The position numbers and the translations under genes were made by a program. Shown piece after piece: positions 1 through 7,061 of a stretch of 40,906 nt of DNA. The stretch is taken from the NCBI GenBank assembly GCA_001595945.1, contig LSSI01000057.1, positions 1-40,906 on the forward strand, in the 5' to 3' direction. How positions within the stretch are numbered: position 1 is the stretch's first letter; the number at the start of each line of letters is the position of its first letter. This stretch comes from Thermoplasmatales archaeon SM1-50. Its GTDB lineage: Archaea; Thermoplasmatota; E2; DHVEG-1. The notes beneath the pieces are model-generated. The model was not told the DNA's origin and made no database searches. It saw only the letters and a program-made list of their open reading frames with translations.

Positions 1-414
1 AAACTTCATCTTCGCTACAAACACTATCTCAACGACACCCTAGAAACGGTGATAATTAACTCTTTAAATGACGCACTTTTACGCCTTGAAGATCAATATC
101 ATACCACAAATATTTCAACATGGCTGACCCCTGTCAAAATACAGGATTTCTCAAAACTCGGCAGCCTTCAACCACCATCTATGCCGTATATGAATCGAGG
201 AACATACAACCTTGTTGTCGAACTACCGCTTTTTATAACAGAAACGACTATCGCACCATTTGGGGAAAGTGTACTACCACCAGGTCAAAGCGGCTTTGTG
301 AACTCATCCGGCAACTATTCTGTTTTTGCCTATAACCAGCTCCCACTCTATACATCATGGATGTTCAAGGAGATGCATATCACAGGAGAAGATCTCCTTG
401 TAAACAAAACATAA
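1..414 (+). CDS. Penicillin acylase-like hydrolase, C-terminal fragment (5' end outside window)
   Basis: The reading frame is open from base 1 and stops with TAA at 412-414, so only about 137 C-terminal residues are visible. The end of the protein carries MNRGTYN, then a beta-strand segment, then VLPPGQSGF and YNQLPLYTSWMFKEM. This order (strand, PPGQSG, then a dQL.LY..W..K.M block) matches the C-terminus of the penicillin acylase/S45 Ntn-hydrolase family, whose mature enzymes are usually secreted amidases that cleave acyl amides after self-processing. The catalytic N-terminal serine of the beta chain lies outside the window, so activity cannot be judged. Other S45 members include acyl-homoserine-lactone acylases; substrate is not predictable here. 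Confidence 0.7.
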   Translation, partial: KLHLRYKHYLNDTLETVIINSLNDALLRLEDQYHTTNISTWLTPVKIQDFSKLGSLQPPSMPYMNRGTYNLVVELPLFITETTIAPFGESVLPPGQSGFVNSSGNYSVFAYNQLPLYTSWMFKEMHITGEDLLVNKT

Positions 415-517
415 ACGACACTTAAAAAACATCAAGCTCTATTACTAATTTGAGAAAGATGAACGTTCTTTACAAGTGATACCTCGTTTCCAATGCACAT
501 TTTCTTTGATATTTGTC

Positions 518-527
518 ATATAAAACG
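518..527 (+). promoter_or_regulatory. TATA-like box of the LysE-family gene
   Basis: The sequence CATATAAAAC lies about 40-47 bp ahead of the ATG at 565. A transcript starting about 25 bp downstream would begin near 545-550 and have a very short leader. No clear Shine-Dalgarno is present, which fits. Confidence 0.4.
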
Positions 528-564
528 AAACTTCTTATAGCAAAATTTGGTTCATCTCCTCGAC

Positions 565-1194
565 ATGGAGCTCCTTAGTTTTGTTATAACGGTTGTTCTT
601 CTTACTGCTTCAGGTGCATTAGCACCCGGTCCTTTATTCTTTCAAACGTTATCTCAGGGGACAAGAACCGGTGCTCGCAGTGGTCTGATTTTCTCTATCT
701 CACATACCATTGTTGAATTTTCATTAATTATGCTTCTTGCCGTTGGTCTTCTTGCCATAAGAAACGAAGTGTTTATTCGAACCATTATTGGTGTACTTGG
801 CGGTTTTATGCTAATTGTATTTGGTATATATCAGATTAGTACTTCCCTAAGAAAAAAAGAATTACAACAAAAACAGCATAAGGTATCAACGCATCGTCTT
901 TTCTTTATAGGTATTGTGTTTACAGCGCTTAACCCCTATTTTATCATTTGGTGGCTGACTGTTGGATCGAACTTGATTCTTCTAGCTCTTGAGATCGCAG
1001 CGCTTGCGGGTGTCGTGTTTATGTTTCTATGTCATGTGTGGATGGATTTCGTATGGTTGACTGCAGTTTCGTATTTTGCAAAGAGAGGGGTCAACGCTCT
1101 TGGATCAAAATGGTACCGTGCTCTTGTGAGCGTGTTTGGGGTAATTCTCCTATATTATGGTATCTTATTTCTTGGTGATGCGTTGATTTGGTAA
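565..1194 (+). CDS. LysE/RhtB-family amino acid exporter
   Basis: The product (about 209 aa) is a hydrophobic protein with about six membrane segments. It opens with a first helix followed by ALAPGPLFF, the conserved G-PGP region of LysE/RhtB translocators, and has the usual family length of about 200 residues. Family members export amino acids or small amino compounds across the cytoplasmic membrane. I chose ATG 565 (MELLSF) over an upstream in-frame TTG at 547 because the membrane segment then starts at the N-terminus as in the family and because the TATA-like box is close. In an organism with many secreted proteases an amino acid exporter could relieve peptide overload, but this is inference. 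Confidence 0.85.
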   Translation: MELLSFVITVVLLTASGALAPGPLFFQTLSQGTRTGARSGLIFSISHTIVEFSLIMLLAVGLLAIRNEVFIRTIIGVLGGFMLIVFGIYQISTSLRKKELQQKQHKVSTHRLFFIGIVFTALNPYFIIWWLTVGSNLILLALEIAALAGVVFMFLCHVWMDFVWLTAVSYFAKRGVNALGSKWYRALVSVFGVILLYYGILFLGDALIW

Positions 1195-1421
1195 TCAAAT
1201 AGCGTTTTTTTACACTTGCGTTATTTAACCTTCTTTTCAAATAAAAGAACTTTAAGTTTGATGAATGGTATAGGATTTGCGATATTCTCTTTTAATAGTT
1301 TGGTCACACTACAATGTATTTTATTAAACGAAAATATATTTCTAGGTGAAATGTTTTCTAACTTCGTGCATACCAATGCGAGATGTGATTGTATTTTTAC
1401 GTGATTGGGTGCTAATTAAAG

Positions 1422-1826
1422 TTAGGGAGATATCAGAGATGAAAGTGCAAGGACAGCGGTAATCATGTACACGCCGATAACAATCATCCCGAGCCGTACG
1501 AATCTATCCATCTTGTCGTTTACGATTCCACCACCGATGAGAAAGACACCCACAATAAAGAATCCTAAGGAGTTTAGGGTTTGCGCAGCCCGTAATCCGG
1601 TAAGATCAGTGCTAAATGTAACGATGATCACACCAATCCAAATGAAGAGGATCCCAAGGAGAATGGCCGCGGTGATAAGATTCTTCGAGAACAGAAAATG
1701 AAACACTTGATGAATTGGTTCATGTACCTGTTGTGTTTCTTTTACGATCTTTGTGCCGCAATTCAAACAAAACTTGGAGTCCATAGGTATGTCAGCTCCA
1801 CATTTACTACATTTCTCATCTCCCAT
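1422..1826 (-). CDS. Zinc-ribbon membrane protein
   Basis: The 134-residue product starts with a zinc-ribbon: CSKCGAD about residue 6-12 and CLNCGTK about residue 20-26, four cysteines in two CxxC knuckles. After a short linker come three hydrophobic segments (about residues 48-70, 80-103 and 110-132). Such zinc_ribbon_2 plus membrane proteins are common in archaea and have no firm function; the ribbon sits on one face of the membrane. The ATG at 1826 has an AGGTGAG ribosome site 8 bp upstream (minus strand, about 1835-1841), and a TATA-like box (AATATAAAC, about 1862-1871). Confidence 0.8.
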   Translation of the reverse strand: MGDEKCSKCGADIPMDSKFCLNCGTKIVKETQQVHEPIHQVFHFLFSKNLITAAILLGILFIWIGVIIVTFSTDLTGLRAAQTLNSLGFFIVGVFLIGGGIVNDKMDRFVRLGMIVIGVYMITAVLALSSLISP

Positions 1827-2150
1827 AATTATATCTCACCTAATTTTGTAAATAATAAAGATGTTTATATTGTTTGGCTCTTGTCCAGCATGTCAACTTA
1901 AAAAATGTTCTTTTAAAAACATACTTAGGTATATGTTTATTTTTATTATTTGCTAATTGCTCTCATAATATTAGTTTATATTTATTTAAGAATGAGTGCA
2001 GAATAAAGGGAGTAATATCATTTAGTTTAACCATATTTTTTATACAAAACATAAAAAAATCACCATAAAGAACAAAAAAACCTGTGATGAAACACTTAAG
2101 AACTAGTTCTGTGATTAATAGTATGTACGGATTAAAGGGGGATACGTCAA
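1827..2150. other. Intergenic region with divergent promoters
   Basis: This AT-rich stretch separates the zinc-ribbon gene from the C13-like peptidase gene. It holds the minus-strand TATA-like box near 1862-1871, a plus-strand TATA-like run near 2036-2046 (TTTTTTATACA), a perfect 12-bp palindrome at 2099-2110 and a GGGGG ribosome site at 2137-2141. Open frames here are short and have unlikely composition; I see no gene. Confidence 0.5.
2099..2110. promoter_or_regulatory. Perfect palindrome AGAACTAGTTCT, possible operator
   Basis: A perfect 12-bp palindrome sits 40 bp ahead of the GTG start of the C13-like peptidase and downstream of its likely TATA box. A position at or just after the transcription start would suit a repressor site. 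No second copy was seen, so it could be chance. Confidence 0.25.
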
Positions 2151-4076
2151 GTGAAGAATAAAAGAAAGACTATTACTATTCAAGCATATATAGTAGTTGC
2201 TGTTCTACTTGCTGCAACCTGTTCAACCTTGATTGCAGCAACAAAACCAAAAAAAACACATGACGAGGTTGCATCTTACATTCTTAATCATCTTTCCCTA
2301 AAAGAAGATGAAACCCTGTTATACTACATCTGGGAGCCGGTCTATGAAGGAGATAAAATCCTAACCACTAAGGAAACTCTTTATGATGTGCCTTGTCAGG
2401 GGTATGTAATGTACATTGACCTCTATCCACTAGCAAACCTATTCCATGCTGTACGATATGTGTTCCTTGCTGAACATTCAAATGAACTTTTCGTTTTTGA
2501 TGCAGAAAGCCCACCATTGAACTTCAACGATTATCATTGTATAGATACGGTGTTTTCCAAATTTTTCTATTCCCTTGAAAATAGGCGAGTCTCTCTTCCT
2601 AACAAAACAGATTCTGTGATGAGAACAAACGGGAGAGATAGCCGTTGGGCGGTTCTAATGAACGGTGGATATGACCAATACAATAATCATGTGCGATACT
2701 GGAACGACCTATCTAACATCTATATAGCGCTTACAACAGTATATGAGTTCGTTGACGAAAACATCATCGTACTCTGCTCAGATGGATTAAATCCAGCTCC
2801 TGATCAATCCAACGGTCAGAATTCGCACCCAGACTTAGACGGTGACGGTGATAATGACATCATGTACGCTTGTACTCTAACAAACGTCGATATGGTGTTT
2901 GCCAGCCTTGCCCAGAACTTCTCAGGAAACGAAAAATTGTTTGTGTTTACGACGGATCATGGGAGCAGCTCAGGAGGATGGAACACTGTTCAGAACCTCT
3001 GGAATCATGAGACCCTTACTGATGCTCATTTTGCATCTCTTTTGGAAGCAGTCCCCGCGTTTGAAAAAATCTGCACCTTCGAACCATGTTACTCAGGAGG
3101 ATTTCTGGATGATGTTGTTGTCCCCCCAGGACCAATTGTGGCATCATCAGCCTGTCGCCATGATGAACCGTCCTGGGCGATGAGTGGACTGATGTACGAT
3201 GAATACGTTTTCCATTGGACTGCGGCGGTGAAAGGACAAGACGCGTATGGAAATCCTGTTGATGCAGATATCAATCAGGATGGGTTTATCACCATGGATG
3301 AAGCATATATTTATGCAGAGGCGCAGGATGTGCAATCGGAAAATCCACAGTATGGAGACTACCCGCAAGGGATTGGGTCTATTATATCTCTCTGGGTGAC
3401 TAGTGACCCGCCGGCAAAACCATCAAGACCCGCTGGACCTGTATTTGGAATTTGGTATGTGGAATATACTTTCATAAGTTCAACCACTGAACCTGACAAT
3501 GAACAAATCTACTATCAATTCGACTGGAATGATGGAAACACCAGTGATTGGCTTGGGCCATATAGTTCTGGACAGATCGCAAGCGGCTCATATTCATGGA
3601 AGGAATTAGGGACATATAACGTTACAGTCATAGCAAAAGACATCTGGGGTGCAACCAGTGCACGTTCAGATCCATTAACCATCACGATAACAGATAATAC
3701 CCCACCGGACATTCCTCAGATAACAGGACCTTCTGAGGGAAAACCTGGAAAACCTTATCTTTTCAATATTGTAACATCCGATGCACAGGATCAGGAAATT
3801 TACTATTTCATCGACTGGGATGATGCCACTAACAGTGGGTGGCTTGGGCCGTATGTATCAAATACACAGATTCATGTGACGCATACCTGGGGCGAAAAAG
3901 GGAGTTACATCGTGAAAGTCAAGGCAAAAGACAGCCTGGGTTCTGAAAGCGACTGGGGTAATCTTACAATTGTGATGCCAATGGAATATAGGTCCCCTAT
4001 TATTGTCTTCCTCCAGCATCTTTTTGAAAAATTCCCACGTCTGTTTCCTTTAATTCGAAATATCTTGGGGTACTAA
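2151..4076 (+). CDS. Secreted C13/legumain-like cysteine peptidase with PKD-like domains and C-terminal FPxxFP tag
   Basis: The 641-residue product starts with a basic and hydrophobic export signal (about 1-30). The middle (about 165-330) has the clan CD/C13 pattern: WAVLMNGG, a N..RYWNDL block, strand plus SDG, an acidic DLDGDGDND loop, FTTDHG with catalytic His about 270, and FEPCYSGG with catalytic Cys about 313. The His-Cys distance of 43 agrees with legumain-type enzymes. A DINQDGFITMDEA stretch at about 375 looks like an EF-hand-type calcium loop. Two PKD-like domains follow (about 420-510 and 520-607), then the tag EKFPRLFPLIRNILGY. The GTG at 2151 is favoured by the GGGGG site nine bases upstream. 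A T-run at 4089-4097 follows the stop. Predicted role: extracellular endopeptidase held at the cell surface. Asn specificity, typical for legumains, is not assured. Confidence 0.82.
   Translation: MKNKRKTITIQAYIVVAVLLAATCSTLIAATKPKKTHDEVASYILNHLSLKEDETLLYYIWEPVYEGDKILTTKETLYDVPCQGYVMYIDLYPLANLFHAVRYVFLAEHSNELFVFDAESPPLNFNDYHCIDTVFSKFFYSLENRRVSLPNKTDSVMRTNGRDSRWAVLMNGGYDQYNNHVRYWNDLSNIYIALTTVYEFVDENIIVLCSDGLNPAPDQSNGQNSHPDLDGDGDNDIMYACTLTNVDMVFASLAQNFSGNEKLFVFTTDHGSSSGGWNTVQNLWNHETLTDAHFASLLEAVPAFEKICTFEPCYSGGFLDDVVVPPGPIVASSACRHDEPSWAMSGLMYDEYVFHWTAAVKGQDAYGNPVDADINQDGFITMDEAYIYAEAQDVQSENPQYGDYPQGIGSIISLWVTSDPPAKPSRPAGPVFGIWYVEYTFISSTTEPDNEQIYYQFDWNDGNTSDWLGPYSSGQIASGSYSWKELGTYNVTVIAKDIWGATSARSDPLTITITDNTPPDIPQITGPSEGKPGKPYLFNIVTSDAQDQEIYYFIDWDDATNSGWLGPYVSNTQIHVTHTWGEKGSYIVKVKAKDSLGSESDWGNLTIVMPMEYRSPIIVFLQHLFEKFPRLFPLIRNILGY
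4002..4073 (+). other. C-terminal FPxxFP tag (copy 1)
   Basis: These codons encode the last 24 residues of the C13-like peptidase, ending EKFPRLFPLIRNILGY. The tag follows the last PKD-like strand after a short MP-x-x-Y linker. See the matching copies at 7065, 9374 and 39607. Confidence 0.75.
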
Positions 4077-4421
4077 AAACATACTGATTTTTTTTTAAAC
4101 CCTTGAAGATCCTTCAGATATTGTAGTAATTTGTAGATTAAAATTAGACATTCGTTCACCCAGTAGGATCATCTGTGTTATCCAAAGGTAGATTTATTGA
4201 TATAAAAAGATTGTAAGTGAGGGATTTTCATTGCTTTCTTTTTTATTTTTTTCAAAGAAATCTGAAAGTCGTTCTGCTTCTTTACATAACCAATCGCTTT
4301 AACCATATTAAGAAACAGAAAAAAGAGTTTTTAGTAAGACAATTAATGTTGCAAACATTATTTTTATACATTTTTCATAACAAAAAATATAAGAGGAAAA
4401 ATACGTTAGTGAAATGCATAT
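4077..4421. other. Intergenic stretch without a credible gene
   Basis: The region holds the T-rich end of the upstream transcript (4089-4097) and a TATA-like box TTTTTATACA at 4361-4370 that suits the two-CW gene at 4422. A 76-codon open frame across 4217-4447 has Phe/Lys-rich, low-complexity composition and is not supported as a gene. Confidence 0.5.
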
Positions 4422-4631
4422 ATGAGAAAAAAAGACAAGAACCGTGAATATACTTATTGCTGGGAGTTTCAAAATTGTTTAAATGAAACAAAAAATCAAT
4501 GTGTTGTATTTACACTTGGTATCGATCAACAATGTTGGGTCACTAACCGACTGAAGCCAGGAAACCCTGGGATTATGAATGGTAGTTGTATGAATTGTCC
4601 TTGGTTCAAAAAACATACAACCTCTTCTTAG
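4422..4631 (+). CDS. Small cysteine-rich two-CW-type protein
   Basis: The 69-residue product has Cys-Trp pairs at YCWEFQNC (about residue 13-20) and QCW (about 38-40), plus further cysteines in NQC and SCMNCPW near the C-terminus. This spacing resembles small two-CW domain proteins, which are found in archaea and anaerobic bacteria and probably bind metal or form disulfides; function is not established. There is no signal peptide, so it is likely cytoplasmic. The TATA-like box at 4361-4370 would place the transcript start near 4394. Its C-terminal partner region is followed by a nested inverted repeat at 4696-4757. Confidence 0.65.
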   Translation: MRKKDKNREYTYCWEFQNCLNETKNQCVVFTLGIDQQCWVTNRLKPGNPGIMNGSCMNCPWFKKHTTSS

Positions 4632-4695
4632 CTCATGTTTTAGGAATCCTTGGTAAAAACTTTTAGAGATTCTTTTAATAGTATATGGAAAAAGC

Positions 4696-4757
4696 GGGAG
4701 TCTGGTTAAGTCTGGGAGGTAAAGAATCTCTTCTTTACAAAAAATAGCCAGACTCCC
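4696..4757. repeat. Nested inverted repeat between convergent genes
   Basis: GGGAGTCTGG (4696-4705) and CCAGACTCCC (4748-4757) form a perfect 10-bp stem around 42 bases. Inside, GTAAAGAA (4719-4726) and TTCTTTAC (4731-4738) form an 8-bp stem with a TCTC loop. It lies between convergent genes, so it may end transcription or act as a small structured RNA or cruciform. Confidence 0.6.
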
Positions 4758-4859
4758 AAGAAAAATAATAGACCATTGTCTATAAAAACTTATCCAACAA
4801 TTCTATCAGAGATATTTTATTTTATGATAACAAAACATCTCTCTCGTATATCTAATATA

Positions 4860-5045
4860 TCATGGTAATCGATTTAGTTTTAAGCCAAAGAAACTTAAAA
4901 TCAATAAAAACCCACTAACGATGGTAAAAGATAAACCGATTAATTTAATAAAACCACCAAAAATAGTAGTATCCTCCCGCATAATGATGATTATCAAAAG
5001 ACCAATAAATAATACAATGCTGTTAATCAAAACATATTTCTTCAT
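4860..5045 (-). CDS. Small two-helix membrane protein
   Basis: From ATG 5045 the product has 61 residues: MKKYV, one membrane helix (about 5-22), a short polar loop MREDTTIFGG, a second helix (about 36-55) and a short basic tail. A GGAGG ribosome site lies about 5 bases ahead of this ATG (minus strand, about 5050-5054). A GTG at 5060 in the same frame would extend it by five residues but would overlap that site, so the ATG is preferred. No family is recognised; both ends or the loop may face the cytoplasm. Confidence 0.6.
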   Translation of the reverse strand: MKKYVLINSIVLFIGLLIIIIMREDTTIFGGFIKLIGLSFTIVSGFLLILSFFGLKLNRLP

Positions 5046-5282
5046 ATTTTCCTCCGCCACTCCTTTTAAACTTACTACTTAATATTATTCATCTAGAAAA
5101 TCCTCAAAATCAATCTCGTATATGATATTAACTTTCGTCATAACCCACTCTCCTCTATTTAAAAAGAGATAGCGATTGTTTGTTTAAAAACATATCTCCT
5201 TGAAGAAAAAGAATTTTATGAGAGGCAAACAATCTTATATTGAAGTATTCAAAAATAAATAGCAAGGTCATTTGGGATAAAT

Positions 5283-5291
5283 CTTTAAATA
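5283..5291 (+). promoter_or_regulatory. TATA-like box of PPC-domain gene
   Basis: CTTTAAATA ends 25 bp ahead of the ATG at 5316. This spacing predicts a leaderless or nearly leaderless mRNA, and there is no Shine-Dalgarno directly before the ATG. Confidence 0.45.
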
Positions 5292-5315
5292 CGATGTAAG
5301 GATGAAGCGTTCTGT

Positions 5316-5735
5316 ATGCGATATAAACAATTCAACAACAAAGTATTTATCCGTATTGACAAAGGAGAAGAACTTGTTGAATCCCTTAAAACCATCTGTA
5401 GAACCCTTGATATCAAACTCGGATCAATCATTGGAATTGGTGCGACAGATCGAGTCACAGTTGGTCTTATGAACACCAAAACAAAGAAATATCAGTCAAA
5501 GGAGTTCATGGGTGACCATGAGATCACCTCACTTGTTGGGAATATTTCCCGGATGAATGGTGAGGTCTATCTTCATCTTCATGTCACTTTCTGTAACGTC
5601 AAACAAAAAGCATTGGGTGGTCATCTATACTCAGCAGTGATTAGTGCGACATTTGAAGGATTCATTGAAATCATCGATGGACAAATCCTACGAGAGTATG
5701 ATCAAACCCTTGGTTTAAACCTTTTACAACTATAA
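5316..5735 (+). CDS. PPC/DUF296-domain protein
   Basis: The 139-residue product is a single PPC (DUF296) domain. Signs are the opening strand with a GEEL.ESL..IC helix, SIIGIGATDRVTVGL, the NISRMNGEVYLHLHVTF core strand with paired histidines, GGHLYSAVISATFEG, and a closing strand. Bacterial and archaeal stand-alone PPC proteins form trimers and can bind metal through His residues of the HLH and GGH motifs; in plants the domain is joined to AT-hooks. The exact role in archaea is unknown. The length is normal for the family. Confidence 0.85.
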   Translation: MRYKQFNNKVFIRIDKGEELVESLKTICRTLDIKLGSIIGIGATDRVTVGLMNTKTKKYQSKEFMGDHEITSLVGNISRMNGEVYLHLHVTFCNVKQKALGGHLYSAVISATFEGFIEIIDGQILREYDQTLGLNLLQL

Positions 5736-5889
5736 CTCATTTTAACGCAAATAGACTGGAGGGTATTATTTGAACCAAATGACAAACAATGATAGAGAGT
5801 GTAACAAAAACAACAATATTGTTTTTAAATAAAAAATGATCATGTAAAAGTGATCTTCTCAAGTATCCTTTGTTTATTTTAATTTTTGT

Positions 5890-6417
5890 TTATAGTAGCT
5901 CTTTAATTTTTTTTGCATTTGGATTTGCTATGTTTTGTCTTTTTATATCAAAGAGCGTCTCAAGAAGCTCAATTCTCTGGAAGGTATCTGGGTAGGTTGT
6001 TTTAACTAGTTCGCTGAATTTTTTTGCATAGATAATATTGGGTGCAAGAAATGTTGCTATCCAATCATATTCCCCATGTGTGTACGAGCTTGTTTCAATG
6101 GTTATATTTAGTTTTGAGACGACTTCTTCGAATTGTCTTGAGAGTAAGAGATCCGTAATTCGCTCATTAATTTTTTGCATATTTCGTTTCATAAGCAATA
6201 CGTAATGTTTTTTTTGAATTGACTCTGGGTTAATAACTGCGGTATACCCCCAAATGGATTGGTCACGCTCAAGGTTTTTGATTATTCTCCAAACCTTCTG
6301 TCGCGAGAAACCACACGTCTTTGCAAATGAATCGAGGTTCTCCATGCAGTTTTTTTGGAGATGGTCGATGACCTTATTTTCGTCCAACTCAATTTGTTTT
6401 TTACTTGTTTTCGCCAT
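5890..6417 (-). CDS. Lrp/AsnC-like winged-helix transcription regulator
   Basis: The 175-residue product has an N-terminal winged helix (LDENKVIDHLQKN through FAKTCGFSRQKVWRIIKNLERDQSIWGYTAVIN, about residues 10-65), the layout of archaeal Lrp/AsnC-like regulators. A RAM-like alpha/beta region follows (about 70-150, with HGEYDWIATFLAP and YPDTFQRIELLETL). Such proteins bind DNA as dimers or larger assemblies and sense amino acids or other small ligands. I use ATG 6417 because a GAGGAGG ribosome site sits directly upstream (6422-6429, minus strand); an earlier in-frame start at 6447 would overlap that site. A TATA-like TTTTTAAATAC at about 6457-6467 fits. Its targets are unknown; amino acid or peptide genes in the window are candidates. 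Confidence 0.78.
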   Translation of the reverse strand: MAKTSKKQIELDENKVIDHLQKNCMENLDSFAKTCGFSRQKVWRIIKNLERDQSIWGYTAVINPESIQKKHYVLLMKRNMQKINERITDLLLSRQFEEVVSKLNITIETSSYTHGEYDWIATFLAPNIIYAKKFSELVKTTYPDTFQRIELLETLFDIKRQNIANPNAKKIKELL

Positions 6418-6679
6418 GGTTTCCTCCTCTAATTTAAGCTCACTCAATGATTGTGTATTTAAAAAGATATGCGTCTAATTATGATATCTGTATGAAATGT
6501 TTAGAATATAAAGAAAAAGTAAATCAAAAAGGCAACAACCCTATAAAATACTCTTCGTTTATATTTTATGATTTTTTGATGGAGATATATAGACCATACT
6601 ATACTAAACTTTTCATGGAACAGAGATGTGGTGGTTTTCCTTAATCTCCTATTTTAAAATAACAATTAAATAGTAATAT

Positions 6680-6690
6680 TTATATATAAT
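6680..6690 (+). promoter_or_regulatory. TATA-like box of small basic protein gene
   Basis: TTTATATATAA lies about 25 bp ahead of the ATG at 6712 and predicts a leaderless transcript, in line with the missing ribosome site. Confidence 0.5.
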
Positions 6691-6711
6691 GATTTTCTAA
6701 TAATTAGACTG

Positions 6712-6996
6712 ATGGAAGAGAGGGACAACACAATAAAAACAGAAAGAATTAAAGCCTGGAAGAGAAAATTCAAAGAAAAAATAGGCAGGGAGCATCTCTC
6801 ATCAGTAAAAGGTTTTGTTATCGCTGGAGCCATTTTCGATGTGCTTGATGAGTTCGGCCTCATCGAGGAGAAAAAGATAAAGAGATTTCTTGAGGAGCGC
6901 GTGAAACAACATTATAATGTCTATGTGTATCGAACACTTCGCTACCCTCCAAGATTATCCCGAAAAAAGATTTATCGAATAATAGGCTTTCTCTAG
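6712..6996 (+). CDS. Small basic protein of unknown function
   Basis: The 94-residue product is rich in Lys, Arg and Glu, has a central hydrophobic helix VKGFVIAGAIFDVLDEFGLIEE (split here by charged ends), and ends in a basic stretch with RYPPRLSRKKIYRIIGFL. There is no signal peptide. The composition suggests a helical nucleic-acid-binding or complex-forming protein, but I recognise no family. The ideally spaced TATA-like box supports a real gene. A minus-strand frame overlapping its 3' half is judged a shadow. Confidence 0.55.
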   Translation: MEERDNTIKTERIKAWKRKFKEKIGREHLSSVKGFVIAGAIFDVLDEFGLIEEKKIKRFLEERVKQHYNVYVYRTLRYPPRLSRKKIYRIIGFL

Positions 6997-7061
6997 AATT
7001 ATTAGTTCTACTGCATGTGATACAACCTATGTAATTAAAAAAAAGAAAATAAGAGAGTTTT

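Noticed and set aside
1216-1404. Open frame of about 62 codons after the LysE gene
   Set aside because: It has no start context, no recognisable fold and low-complexity composition, and lies in AT-rich spacer DNA.
4217-4447. Open frame of 76 codons ahead of the two-CW gene
   Set aside because: It is rich in Phe and Lys as expected from AT-rich noncoding DNA and overlaps the better supported start at 4422.
5770-5832. 20-codon frame from TTG after GGAGGG downstream of the PPC gene
   Set aside because: The ribosome-like site is good, but the peptide is very polar, Asn-rich and too short to judge.
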